DNA from: Clostridia bacterium
Lineage (GTDB): Bacteria > Bacillota > Clostridia > Saccharofermentanales > Saccharofermentanaceae
Direction of reading: 5' to 3'
DNA: 64,000 nt
NCBI GenBank assembly: GCA_016287245.1
Contig: JAEEWG010000001.1
Coordinates: 1 to 64,000 of the forward strand
Shown here: piece by piece, positions 34,452 to 43,020 of the stretch
Layout of the letters: every line of letters starts with the position of its first letter
Position numbering within the stretch: position 1 is the first letter of the stretch
Position numbers and translations under genes: made by a program
Notes under the pieces: model-generated
What the model saw: only the letters and a program-made list of their open reading frames with translations
Database searches by the model: none
What the model was told of the DNA's origin: nothing

Positions 34452-35255
34452 GTGGATCGCTTCTTAGAGATAAAAAGCAGAGAAAACCCTCGATTCCGAT
34501 CACTTGCTGCCCTGCATGACCGTAAGGTCGCGCGGGAAAGCGGGAAGGTCTTCATCGAGGGTTTGCGCTTGTGTGAAGATGCACTTTCATCCGGCATGAT
34601 CCCGGAGACCATTCTTTTGAGGTCCGGTCAGGAGGATCTGATCGGAAAGTGGAAGAAGGAGTTCCCGGCCGTTAATACCGCGGAAGTCCTTATCTTCAGC
34701 GAGCCTTTATTTGGAAAGCTTTCCCAGACGAAGAATCCGCAGGGGATGGCGCTGGTCGTATCGGTTCCGGATACGCTCAACAGTTTCCCTTACGAAGAAG
34801 GGAAGAGCCGATATATCGTCCTCGAGCATCTTCAGGATCCGGGCAATATGGGCACGATCATCCGTATGGCGGATGCCTTTGCCTATACGGCGGTCCTTTA
34901 TACCGAGGATTCTGTGGATCCTTATAATGAGAAAGTCCTTCGCGCATCCATGGGATCATGTTTTCATATCCCGCTTCTGTCCTTTTCCAGCAGCGAAAAG
35001 ATCTTCGAAGTGCTGAAAGAACATCAAGTCCCGTCCATTGGTGCCCATCTTCGCGGAAAAGACCTGAAAACGGTGTCTTTCCCGAGTTCTGCCGCACTCT
35101 GGATCGGTAATGAAGCCAACGGATTATGTGAGTTGACTTCTTCTTCTTGTGATATACTGATTAAGATCCCGATGCCTGGTCGGGCGGAATCGCTCAATGC
35201 AGCGTCAGCCGCATCGATCCTAGGTTATCTGCTGGCGAATTCGCCGGACAATTAG
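34452..35255 (+). CDS. TrmH/SpoU-family RNA 2'-O-methyltransferase (RlmB-like)
   Basis: 267 residues. An N-terminal substrate-binding domain (FIEGLRLCEDALSSG) precedes the SPOUT knot with LEHLQDPGNMGTIIRMADAF (motif 1), LWIGNEANGL (motif 2) and IPMPGRAESLNAASAASI (motif 3). It probably methylates a ribose in 23S rRNA or tRNA; the site is unknown. GTG 34452 starts 6 nt after rplT with no clear ribosome-binding site, so translation probably depends on coupling to rplT, an unusual but plausible arrangement. Confidence 0.92.
   Translation: MDRFLEIKSRENPRFRSLAALHDRKVARESGKVFIEGLRLCEDALSSGMIPETILLRSGQEDLIGKWKKEFPAVNTAEVLIFSEPLFGKLSQTKNPQGMALVVSVPDTLNSFPYEEGKSRYIVLEHLQDPGNMGTIIRMADAFAYTAVLYTEDSVDPYNEKVLRASMGSCFHIPLLSFSSSEKIFEVLKEHQVPSIGAHLRGKDLKTVSFPSSAALWIGNEANGLCELTSSSCDILIKIPMPGRAESLNAASAASILGYLLANSPDN
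35150..35158 (+). promoter_or_regulatory. Candidate extended -10 promoter for the potassium-uptake genes
   Basis: TGATATACT (TGnTATACT) lies in the end of the rRNA methyltransferase gene, about 118 bp before the first TrkA-type gene. A TTGACT at 35133 is spaced 14 nt away, too short to count as a normal -35. Confidence 0.4.
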
Positions 35256-35275
35256 ACATATCTGGAGGCCATATC

Positions 35276-35905
35276 ATGCAGATCATGATTTTGGGAGCAT
35301 CCCGCTCAGGTATCTCGCTGATGAAGCGTCTTATCGAAAAAGGTCATACATGCGTTCTTGTCGATCCGAAGGCGCAGGAGATCGAACAGCAGTTCAATTT
35401 AGGTATTCTCACCATCAACGGAATCATTATCGATATCGATGTCCTGAAAGAAGCGGACATCGCTTCTATGGATATGGTCTGTGCCATGAGTGAAAGTGAG
35501 AACCAGAACCTTATGGCATCCCAGATCGCCCGGGATGTTTTCCATGTTTCAAAAGTCTTTACCCGTGTATTTGCTTCGGAGGATTACCATCTCTTCGACG
35601 ATGCCGGATTCCTGTCGATCTCTTCCACAGTGCTTACGGCCGATGCATTTATGCGCGCCATCGACGGAAGGATCAAAAAAGAAGATTATGTCGGCCAGTG
35701 CATGGCGAATATCTTCGGAAACAGTGTTGCTTTTACGATCCTGGATATCGACGACAGTTTTGTCGGTGCCAAGGTAAGAGATGTGGAGGATACGGAAGGC
35801 CGCCATATCTTCGCTGTGGTAAGACATGATCAATTCATGACCACACTTCCGAATATGAAACTGGAGAAGGGAGATAAGCTGGTCCTGGCCGAGAAAAAGG
35901 TCTGA
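35276..35905 (+). CDS. TrkA/KtrA-family potassium-uptake regulatory subunit
   Basis: 209 residues. An RCK N-terminal Rossmann domain (about 1-125, MQIMILGASRSGISLMKRL) is followed by an RCK C-terminal domain (about 130-209, with ILDIDDSFVGAKVRDV). The nucleotide loop GASRSG departs from the usual GxGxxG seen in the next gene, so this copy may bind a different ligand or none. ATG follows TGGAGG. With the next two genes it forms a K+ transport unit. Confidence 0.85.
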   Translation: MQIMILGASRSGISLMKRLIEKGHTCVLVDPKAQEIEQQFNLGILTINGIIIDIDVLKEADIASMDMVCAMSESENQNLMASQIARDVFHVSKVFTRVFASEDYHLFDDAGFLSISSTVLTADAFMRAIDGRIKKEDYVGQCMANIFGNSVAFTILDIDDSFVGAKVRDVEDTEGRHIFAVVRHDQFMTTLPNMKLEKGDKLVLAEKKV

Positions 35906-35920
35906 CCGGTTCGCATTTAT

Positions 35921-36574
35921 ATGAAGATCGTAATCGTAGGTGCCGGAAAACTGGCTTATTATCTGATCCGAGAGCTGGAATCAACGAATGAGATCGTGAT
36001 CATCGATAAAGATCCGAATGCCGCCATGAAGTTTGCGGATGATCTGGTGTCGGAAGTGATCAATGGCGACGGTTCCTCCTATCCCGTTTTAAGTGAAGCC
36101 TGCAAGGGGGCCGAGATGATCGTGGCCCTTACCAATCAGGATGAAACGAATATCATTGCGTGCCAGATCGCGAAGAATCACTTAGGTGTATCCAAGGCGA
36201 TCGCACGAGTCAATAATCCGAAGAACAGAGAGATCATGGAGAGATTCGGTGTGGACCGTGCCTTTTCGGGTACCCGGATCCTCGCGAGCATGATCGAGCA
36301 GGAGATCGATTTTCAAGGTCTTCGTATCGTGCATCGTATCAAGAATTCCGATCACGTACTGATCGAATTTGTCCTTTCCGCGAATTCGGATGCATGTGAA
36401 AAGTCCATGATGGAGTACAAATTTGTTCACGGCGCTCGTGTCGTTGTAATGGCAGGGGAGAACGGTGAGACCATCACTCCGGTCGGTGACACGGTCATGC
36501 ATGCAGGAAACCAGATCATGATGGTCTGCGCGCAGAAAGATATCGAACAGATCTGGAAAGCGATGGTGCAGTAA
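35921..36574 (+). CDS. TrkA/KtrA-family potassium-uptake regulatory subunit, NAD-binding
   Basis: 217 residues with a canonical RCK N domain (MKIVIVGAGKLAYYLIREL, then EIVIIDKDP) and a C-terminal RCK C domain (about 135-217). It should gate the TrkH channel in response to nucleotides. The stop TAA abuts the TrkH ATG. The tandem pair of unlike TrkA subunits before TrkH suggests a hetero-oligomeric gating ring, which is inference. Confidence 0.9.
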   Translation: MKIVIVGAGKLAYYLIRELESTNEIVIIDKDPNAAMKFADDLVSEVINGDGSSYPVLSEACKGAEMIVALTNQDETNIIACQIAKNHLGVSKAIARVNNPKNREIMERFGVDRAFSGTRILASMIEQEIDFQGLRIVHRIKNSDHVLIEFVLSANSDACEKSMMEYKFVHGARVVVMAGENGETITPVGDTVMHAGNQIMMVCAQKDIEQIWKAMVQ

Positions 36575-38026
36575 ATGCTGGTTCGGAGAAGCAAGACCAA
36601 AAAGATCGTGGAGTGGATGCTCGAAAGACCGGCACGTGTCATCGTCGCCAGTTTTTTTCTGATCATGATCGTCGGTACGATCCTGCTTATGATGCCCTTT
36701 GCGACCAACTCCGGTTCGAGCATAGGGTTCTTTGATTCGCTGTTTACCACTGTATCTGCCACCTGCGTGACGGGTCTCGTCGTCCGGGATACCGCCACGA
36801 CATTCAATAGTTTCGGAAGAGTTGTTCTTCTTCTTCTGATCCAGGTCGGTGGACTTGGACTGGTTACGATCTATTCGTTTGCCATCAGCCTCTTCCGCTC
36901 GAAGCTTTCTGTCCGTTCGCGTGTTCTGGCACAGGAGAATGCCGGCAGTTTTTCTTTCGCGGAATTAAAAGGACTTCTGAAGACGATCTTTACGATGACA
37001 TTCGGCTTCGAATTTATCGGCTTCGTTCTTTTATCAACGCAATTTGTGCCTGAGTTCGGATATGGCACCGGGCTTTTTAAGGCGCTTTTCACCTCGGTGT
37101 CTTCATTCTGTAATGCGGGATTTGATCTGATGGGCGATACCCCGTCCGGTCCGTTTTCCAGTTTTACCGCCTATAACGGGAATACGCTTGTTATGCTGAC
37201 ATGTACCTTCCTGATCTTTTCCGGCGGACTCGGATTCCATGTATGGAAGGACCTCATTGATTATTCCGTAAGAAAGATCAAGACCATCCTCCGTCACGAC
37301 AAGAAGGAACGTACCAATATCCACATGATGTTCCACACCCGCCTGGCCTTTTTCATGACCGTCGGTCTCCTCGTGATCGGTACTGTCCTGATCTTTGCCA
37401 TGGAATGGACCAATGACACGGGTCTTTCGATCGGTAATCTTCCGACTTTTGAAAAGATCAATGCTTCGCTTTTCCAGTCCATGTCGCTTCGTACGGCCGG
37501 CATGAACTCTATCGATCAGCTGGCCATGCGTGACTGTACGAAAGTGCTCTGCGTTATTTTCATGTTTATTGGCGCCGGTGCCGGTTCTACCGGTGGTGGT
37601 ATCAAGGTGCAGGCGATCGCGCTCCTGATCGCTGCGGTTAAGTGCGATGTCACGGGCAAAACGGAAGTGGTCATCCGTAACCACCGCGTGACCCGTTCGA
37701 CCGTTCAGCGCGCGCTGACGATTTTTACTCTTGGTTTTTCTCTCATGCTGATCCTGACCTGTGTCCTCTCCGTGACGGAGAGGCAGCTGATCGCGGACGG
37801 AAAGTTTACGTTCCTCGATCTGCTCTTTGAATCGGCATCTGCTTTTGGTACCGTAGGTCTTTCGTCTGCGGGGACACCGCAATTCTCGACTTGGGGACAG
37901 CTGGCCATTATTCCCGTGATGTTCCTTGGTCGTGTCGGTCCGCTGACTTTCGCTATGGGCCTTGTTACGAAGGAGAAGAACAAGATCAAGAGCGTCTATC
38001 CGGAAGCGAAGATCCATCTTGGTTGA
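36575..38026 (+). CDS. TrkH/KtrB-family potassium transporter
   Basis: 483 residues with repeated helix-pore-helix units. Pore-loop segments with the filter glycines are SATCVTGLVVRDT, SSFCNAGFDLMG, SLRTAGMNSID and SAFGTVGLSSAG, four in all as expected for the SKT superfamily. GAGAGSTGGGIKVQ near the third pore is a conserved family element. It imports K+ through the membrane under control of the two TrkA-type proteins encoded upstream. Confidence 0.94.
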   Translation: MLVRRSKTKKIVEWMLERPARVIVASFFLIMIVGTILLMMPFATNSGSSIGFFDSLFTTVSATCVTGLVVRDTATTFNSFGRVVLLLLIQVGGLGLVTIYSFAISLFRSKLSVRSRVLAQENAGSFSFAELKGLLKTIFTMTFGFEFIGFVLLSTQFVPEFGYGTGLFKALFTSVSSFCNAGFDLMGDTPSGPFSSFTAYNGNTLVMLTCTFLIFSGGLGFHVWKDLIDYSVRKIKTILRHDKKERTNIHMMFHTRLAFFMTVGLLVIGTVLIFAMEWTNDTGLSIGNLPTFEKINASLFQSMSLRTAGMNSIDQLAMRDCTKVLCVIFMFIGAGAGSTGGGIKVQAIALLIAAVKCDVTGKTEVVIRNHRVTRSTVQRALTIFTLGFSLMLILTCVLSVTERQLIADGKFTFLDLLFESASAFGTVGLSSAGTPQFSTWGQLAIIPVMFLGRVGPLTFAMGLVTKEKNKIKSVYPEAKIHLG

Positions 38027-38050
38027 TATTTTCAGTTATTAGAGGTTGTT

Positions 38051-39361
38051 ATGCTTAAGGAGATATTCAGTTTCTGGCCTATTTTCCGTGTGGCCACGTA
38101 TTTTTTCTTTTTCATGCTTTTGTTCTGGGGTGGGAAGAACCGCTTCGGCACGGAAGGATTTCATGATGATTATGCAAGTCTTGAGGTGATGAAATCCCTC
38201 CGAGGTTTTGCGGCGATCGGTGTCATCATCCACCATATCTCCCAGGAAGAAGTATTTAAGCAGCAGAAAGTGCTGACTCCGTTTGTCAATGCGGGCGCCT
38301 TTTTCGTCGCGATCTTTTTCTTCTGCTCAGGATATGGCCTGATCAAGAGCCTTGATACGAAAGAAAACTATCTTAAGGGATTTGTGAAGAACAGGATCGT
38401 AAAATCCATTCTCCTGCCGTTTTACATTAATATCATCCTTTACGGCATCTACGCATTCTTTATCGCAGGTGTGAAATGGCCGGCGCAGAAATGGATATTT
38501 AATTTTTCCGGCCTTACGATGATGAATACCTTCGCATGGTTCCCGATCGTTCTGGCGATCCTTTATCTTACTTTCTTCCTTTGCTTCCGCTTCATAAAGA
38601 AGCGCCCGGTATGCTTCCTTATTATCGGCGCCGTGATCATCGGTCTGGGCCTTCTGTTCTGCTATAACGGGCACTTTGCCTGGTGGTACGGCAAGAAGAA
38701 CTGGTGGCTGGAATGGAATAAGCCGAACCGGATCTGGTGGAGAGAGCAGAAGGTGCTCTGGTTCAGCGGTGAATGGTGGGTCAATTCCGCGATCGGATTC
38801 CTGACCGGGCTTCTTTTTGCAAGTTACGAGAAAAAGATCGTTCCCTGGTTTCAAAAACTGTATGCCCTGAAGTTCCATATCCTTCTGCTTCTGACATATC
38901 TTGCATTCCTGCTGTCAGAATACGGACAGGCGCACTTCGGATACTGGACCGAGTGGTCCACTCAGGGTCCGGGCGTCTATTCCAAGATCCGCACATATTT
39001 CTGTCAGGTTCCGCTTTTCGCCCTTTTAGGACTTCTGGTCATCGTCTTTATGATGAAGTACCATGTGGTCAATCCGGTGACGAAGTTCTTCGGGAAGTAT
39101 TCACTCGACACCTACCTGATGAACCTGATGGCGCTTGATATGATGCGTTTCCTGATGAATAAGAAGTATTTCCCGTTCAAGGCCGGAAAGTATAACCTTC
39201 TGGTCTATGCGATCACGGTATTCATCGTATCGATCCTTCTAGGCATGGGAGAGTATCACCTTACTTCGGCTGTAAAAAAGCTCCTTTTCCTTAAGAAAAA
39301 GAGCCCGGACAGCCGATCCGGCGATAACTCCCCGGAGAAGCCTTCCGAGATCACCGCTTAA
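38051..39361 (+). CDS. Membrane-bound acyltransferase, family 3
   Basis: 436 residues with about ten membrane helices. EVMKSLRGFAAIGVIIHHIS near residue 40 is the acyltransferase-3 signature (R-G and the catalytic His). Such enzymes acetylate or acylate surface polysaccharides, peptidoglycan or lipids; the acceptor is unknown. ATG follows AGAGG. The Pro/Ser/Lys-rich C-terminal tail is presumably cytoplasmic. It is followed directly by a bidirectional terminator. Confidence 0.85.
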   Translation: MLKEIFSFWPIFRVATYFFFFMLLFWGGKNRFGTEGFHDDYASLEVMKSLRGFAAIGVIIHHISQEEVFKQQKVLTPFVNAGAFFVAIFFFCSGYGLIKSLDTKENYLKGFVKNRIVKSILLPFYINIILYGIYAFFIAGVKWPAQKWIFNFSGLTMMNTFAWFPIVLAILYLTFFLCFRFIKKRPVCFLIIGAVIIGLGLLFCYNGHFAWWYGKKNWWLEWNKPNRIWWREQKVLWFSGEWWVNSAIGFLTGLLFASYEKKIVPWFQKLYALKFHILLLLTYLAFLLSEYGQAHFGYWTEWSTQGPGVYSKIRTYFCQVPLFALLGLLVIVFMMKYHVVNPVTKFFGKYSLDTYLMNLMALDMMRFLMNKKYFPFKAGKYNLLVYAITVFIVSILLGMGEYHLTSAVKKLLFLKKKSPDSRSGDNSPEKPSEITA

Positions 39362-39374
39362 GATTATCTTTTAA

Positions 39375-39406
39375 GACCTGCTTTCTTAATGGAGCAGGTT
39401 TTTTAT
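39375..39406. terminator. Bidirectional terminator
   Basis: ACCTGCT (39376-39382) pairs with AGCAGGT (39393-39399), followed by a T run on the plus strand, with A-rich sequence on the other side. It serves the acyltransferase and contains the stop codon of the convergent lipoprotein gene. Confidence 0.75.
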
Positions 39407-39997
39407 TTCCTTAGAAAGATCGAATGGTTTTTTGATGCGAAGATCACCGAAGAAGGTATCGACCATCTTCAGCCAGTCCGAATTGACCTTTGTCAGATCT
39501 TGTGCGCCTATGACGATCGCCGCGAAAAGAAGGATATCCTTCTCTACGTAAAGACACTCGAAAGTGAAGAGCATACCATTCTGCCGCGTAAGTACAATGA
39601 GGTGATCGTCCGTCGAATCGATCACATGATCTTCTTTTGAACTTTCGACCACTGTCTTTTCCTCGGAAACCAGCTGATCGAAATAGTTTCGGGCTTCACT
39701 TTCTTCCTGGTAGTCATAGTAGAGAACATAGAGATTTCCTGCGGTGGAGCCTTCTGCCTGTGAGAAGACCTGTGCATAGTGGTCCAGCTTTAAATTGATA
39801 CCATCGGAGCTGCCGATGGTATCATCCATGTTAAAAAAGGCGTTCGAGGAGCTTTGGTCGCGTTCCTTTTTCTCCAGTTTCAGATCCGCGATCGCGTATT
39901 TTTCAAAGGATTCATAATCCACTCTCGGCTTTTTCGAGCAGCCGCACATCGGAACAAGAAGAATGGCACTTAGTAAAATACAGAGTGTTTTTTTCAT
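39386..39997 (-). CDS. Small exported lipoprotein of unknown function
   Basis: About 203 residues from the ATG whose upstream sequence on the minus strand is CGAGGTCTTT. The signal sequence MKKTLCILLSAILLVPMCGC ends in a Cys suited to lipidation, though the lipobox is not ideal. The mature part has no motif I recognise; it is acidic and mixed alpha/beta, with regularly placed aromatic residues. The stop codon lies in the loop of the terminator shared with the acyltransferase. It is transcribed divergently from the lipoprotein at 40103. Confidence 0.75.
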   Translation of the reverse strand: MKKTLCILLSAILLVPMCGCSKKPRVDYESFEKYAIADLKLEKKERDQSSSNAFFNMDDTIGSSDGINLKLDHYAQVFSQAEGSTAGNLYVLYYDYQEESEARNYFDQLVSEEKTVVESSKEDHVIDSTDDHLIVLTRQNGMLFTFECLYVEKDILLFAAIVIGAQDLTKVNSDWLKMVDTFFGDLRIKKPFDLSKEIKNLLH

Positions 39998-40034
39998 AAA
40001 GACCTCGTAATAGTTGATGTTGTGTACGCGTTCC

Positions 40035-40043
40035 ATCATATCA
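40035..40043 (-). promoter_or_regulatory. Extended -10 promoter for the minus-strand lipoprotein
   Basis: On the minus strand it reads TGATATGAT (TGnTATGAT). It sits 17 bp from the plus-strand extended -10 of the divergent lipoprotein gene. The interval contains ATCAC-AA-GTGAT (40040-40051), a possible operator. Confidence 0.5.
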
Positions 40044-40060
40044 CAAGTGATCTTTATATG

Positions 40061-40069
40061 TGTTATAAT
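40061..40069 (+). promoter_or_regulatory. Extended -10 promoter for the lipoprotein at 40103
   Basis: TGTTATAAT, an exact TGnTATAAT, 34 bp before the start codon. TCACAA at 40041 is a poor -35. Confidence 0.65.
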
Positions 40070-40102
40070 TTTGCTGAAAAGAAATGGAAGAAGGGTCGGA
40101 AA

Positions 40103-41176
40103 ATGAAGAGATTTTTGTCGTTGCTTTTGACACTTGGCATGCTTATATCGATGCCGCTTTGTCTGGCTGCCTGTAAGTCGGAAGAATCATCGAAGAAGAA
40201 AAAGAAAAATATGAGCCCGAAGATCACGATGACACAGCCTGAGCCTGAAACGGAATCGGAATCTCAAACAGCCGTGATGACGGAGACGGAAGTCCCCGCG
40301 GAGACCCCGAAGGAGACGGAATCGCAGGAATCAAAGGATCCTACTTTCGGTAAAGAAACGACAGAAGCGCCTACGAGCACGATGGAAGGCCCGGTCGAGA
40401 CCATCGGACCTCATGAAGCGCCTGAGTATTCATATCAGGAAGTCACTTTTGACCCTGTGGAGATCAGTAACAGAGACGGACTTACGATCACGGCCACAGG
40501 TTATAAGATCGGTATGGGGACGATCCGCACGCTGACACTGCATATCGAGAATAAATCCGGACATACTGTCAGGATCAACAGTGAGATGATCGCGGTCGAG
40601 GATTTTCAGCTCCTTCCGATGTATCTGATCGATGTCGAGGATCAGGCAACTGTCGATGAGGATTATGAGTTCTTCCTGACGCTCGGGGATGAGATCGGAC
40701 TTTGGAATCCCGGCAAGATCGATCTGATCTTCAGCGTGGAGTATAAGGATAACGGAGAACGGTATTTTACGCAGAGAGCGTCGATCAAGACGAATCTTTA
40801 CGACGAGAATAAGACCTATGACTTCTCCTATGCGGCTCCGATCTTCAAAAACGACGATATCTCGATATCGGCACTGGATTATCGCATGACGGATTATAAC
40901 GCCGAACTCGTTCTGCTCCTGGAGAACAATTCCGACCGGACGCTCCGTGTCGAAAAAGAGACGGTATATGTCAACGGGATAGATATTCTCTGTACCATGT
41001 TCTGCACGCTTGAACCCGGAAACAAGTCGGTCTATACACTGGATATCTCGAAAACGAGACTTCAGGATGCAGCAATCAAAAAAGTCGAGACCATCAGTCT
41101 CCAGCTTTACTATGCGGAAAAGGATGATTACAAAAACAAGAACCTCTGTGATCCGGTCAACATTAAAGTCGGCTGA
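40103..41176 (+). CDS. Exported lipoprotein with acidic Thr/Glu-rich linker, unknown function
   Basis: About 357 residues. The start at 40103 gives MKRFLSLLLTLGMLISMPLC, followed by LAAC, a good lipobox. A Lys-rich patch (SSKKKKKNM) and a Thr/Glu-rich linker lead to two related beta-sandwich-like halves. The first has ISNRDGLTITATGY and LTLHIENKSGHTVRIN; the second has NDDISISALDYRMTD and LVLLLENNSDRTLRVE. So the mature protein seems to hold two copies of one immunoglobulin-like domain. Its role is unknown. It starts a run of four co-directional genes up to 43701. Confidence 0.8.
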   Translation: MKRFLSLLLTLGMLISMPLCLAACKSEESSKKKKKNMSPKITMTQPEPETESESQTAVMTETEVPAETPKETESQESKDPTFGKETTEAPTSTMEGPVETIGPHEAPEYSYQEVTFDPVEISNRDGLTITATGYKIGMGTIRTLTLHIENKSGHTVRINSEMIAVEDFQLLPMYLIDVEDQATVDEDYEFFLTLGDEIGLWNPGKIDLIFSVEYKDNGERYFTQRASIKTNLYDENKTYDFSYAAPIFKNDDISISALDYRMTDYNAELVLLLENNSDRTLRVEKETVYVNGIDILCTMFCTLEPGNKSVYTLDISKTRLQDAAIKKVETISLQLYYAEKDDYKNKNLCDPVNIKVG

Positions 41177-41189
41177 CAGGTGAGATGAA

Positions 41190-41813
41190 ATGAAACTTGT
41201 AGATATGACATGCACCGGATGTGGTGCGAATGTAAAAGTGGATGCCGCGGTGAAGGTCGCGACCTGCACGGTGTGCGGAAAGCAGATGCTGATCGAGCAC
41301 ACCGGTGAATTCGGTGCGGGCTACGAGCGCGAGATGGGGCGCATTCAGGCCCAGCGCGATGTGGAGGAATCCTGGAAAAAGGAAAGAGAAGAGAAGATCC
41401 GGATTGCCGAAGAAGAGAAAAAGAGAAAAGCGGAGCAGCAGGAGATGGACCGCATCCGCCAGCAGCTCAACAAGATCTGCATTATTGAAGCGATCATCTG
41501 CTTTATTTTCCTGATCTCGCCGATCGCCGTCAGAGACGGGGTCGCTGTCGGGAGCATCCGTTTTGGCGCCGGCTTCATCCAGCTCGGTCTGATTGCATTC
41601 GTGACCTTTTTCTTTACGAAGGATAAGTGGTACGGCAAAGTGATCCTGGCCTGTCTGGTCTGTGCCATCTTAAGTATCATTACAACATTCCTCGCAAGTT
41701 CAGTGGTGTGGTTTCTGATCTTTAATATCCTGAAACTCATCTGGATGATCCGTGTTGAGCGTGTCCGCTATTCCTGGAAGGAGATCGCGGGGCAGGTCGT
41801 GGGAAAGAATTGA
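41190..41813 (+). CDS. Zinc-ribbon membrane protein with coiled coil
   Basis: 207 residues. An N-terminal zinc ribbon (CTGCG, then CTVCG, residues about 8-33) is followed by a charged coiled coil rich in Glu and Lys (about 50-95) and three or four membrane helices (about 97-190). The layout resembles other clostridial zinc-ribbon membrane proteins of unknown role. It is 13 nt after the lipoprotein gene and behind GGTGAG. Confidence 0.78.
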   Translation: MKLVDMTCTGCGANVKVDAAVKVATCTVCGKQMLIEHTGEFGAGYEREMGRIQAQRDVEESWKKEREEKIRIAEEEKKRKAEQQEMDRIRQQLNKICIIEAIICFIFLISPIAVRDGVAVGSIRFGAGFIQLGLIAFVTFFFTKDKWYGKVILACLVCAILSIITTFLASSVVWFLIFNILKLIWMIRVERVRYSWKEIAGQVVGKN

Positions 41814-41837
41814 CCTTTCGCTTCGGCGTCGTCTTTC

Positions 41838-41846
41838 TGCTATAAT
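41838..41846 (+). promoter_or_regulatory. Extended -10 promoter for the ADP-ribosylglycohydrolase gene
   Basis: TGCTATAAT, an exact extended -10, 22 bp before the start codon. TTGACC at 41810 is too far away (25 nt) to be its -35. Confidence 0.65.
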
Positions 41847-41868
41847 GATCCTATAGGGAGGGTTGCTT

Positions 41869-43017
41869 ATGGATAAGACGTTACTTCCGGAGAATCTAAA
41901 AACTGCCGTATCTGCGGCTGAAAGCAAAAAAGACCGTATCCGCGGATGTCTTCTGGGCGGTGCGATGGGCGATGCGCTCGGCTATCCCGTGGAATTCATG
42001 TCCTTTGAATCGATCCTTTCCCAGTACGGATCTTCCGGCATTACTTTCTTTGTAAAAGACCCTTCCGACGGGAAGGCATTGTTTTCCGATGATACACAGA
42101 TGAGTCTGTTTACAGCCAACGGCATTCTTTATGCCAGGACTGTTTCAAAGATGACCGGTCGTGATTTTGATCCCGTGCATTATGTCTATCTGGCCTATCT
42201 GGACTGGCTGGAGACGCAGCGGGGAGACAGACATGGCGAGCGTATCTGCTGGCTTTCCGAGATCCCCGGACTCTGGAGCCTTCGCGCTCCGGGAGCGACC
42301 TGCCTGGATGCGCTTTCAAGTGGTGAGAAGGGTTCTACGGAGCACCGGATCAACCACAGCAAAGGCTGTGGCGGTGTGATGCGTGTTGCTCCCGCTGCAC
42401 TGGCGCTTCGTGATGAAGATGAAAGATATGCCGCGATGGAAGGCGCTGAAATTGCGGCACTTACGCATTCCCATTCGCTCGGCTTCATGCCGGCCGCATT
42501 CCTTACCCATGTGATCCAGCGTATCGTTAACACGGAAGGTCCGGTAAAACTTCTGGATATCGTACTGGAGACCCAGGACCTGATCAGGGATCTTTTCTCT
42601 CAGAGAAAGCATCTCGGAGCTTTTATGGATCTGATCGACAGAGCCGTGGAACTATCGAAAAATGATGATCCCGATTCTGAGAATATTCCTCTGATCGGTG
42701 CCGGATGGTGCGGAGATGAGGCACTCGCGATCGCGGTGTACTGTGCTCTCTGTCACGAAAATGACTTCTCCGGTGCGATCATCTCCGCAGTCAATCACAG
42801 CGGTGACAGCGATTCCACAGGTGCGCTTACCGGGAATATCGTAGGCGCGATCTGCGGTTATGAAAAGATCGGTGATCAGTGGAAAGAAGATCTAGAGCTT
42901 TCAGAAGTTCTTTTAGAGATGGCGGATGATATCTGCTATGGATGTCTGATGGATAAGGATTCCGATTACCGGGACGAAGACTGGATCAGGAAGTATGTGA
43001 AAGAAGGCGGGAAGTGA
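41869..43017 (+). CDS. ADP-ribosylglycohydrolase family protein
   Basis: About 382 residues, ATG behind AGGGAGGG. The family fold is clear: GCLLGGAMGDALGYPVEF at residue about 29, the metal site FSDDTQMSLFTA, and the second metal site VNHSGDSDSTGALTGNIVG near the C-terminus. Members release ADP-ribose from modified proteins, nucleic acids or small molecules. The target is unknown and no ADP-ribosyltransferase is visible in the window. The next gene, a membrane-anchored protein, begins 3 nt after its stop and is probably in the same operon. Confidence 0.92.
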   Translation: MDKTLLPENLKTAVSAAESKKDRIRGCLLGGAMGDALGYPVEFMSFESILSQYGSSGITFFVKDPSDGKALFSDDTQMSLFTANGILYARTVSKMTGRDFDPVHYVYLAYLDWLETQRGDRHGERICWLSEIPGLWSLRAPGATCLDALSSGEKGSTEHRINHSKGCGGVMRVAPAALALRDEDERYAAMEGAEIAALTHSHSLGFMPAAFLTHVIQRIVNTEGPVKLLDIVLETQDLIRDLFSQRKHLGAFMDLIDRAVELSKNDDPDSENIPLIGAGWCGDEALAIAVYCALCHENDFSGAIISAVNHSGDSDSTGALTGNIVGAICGYEKIGDQWKEDLELSEVLLEMADDICYGCLMDKDSDYRDEDWIRKYVKEGGK

Positions 43018-43020
43018 GAA

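Noticed and set aside
40022..40102. Upstream start for the lipoprotein at 40103
   Set aside because: It would cover the extended -10 promoter and place 27 residues before a clear signal peptide.
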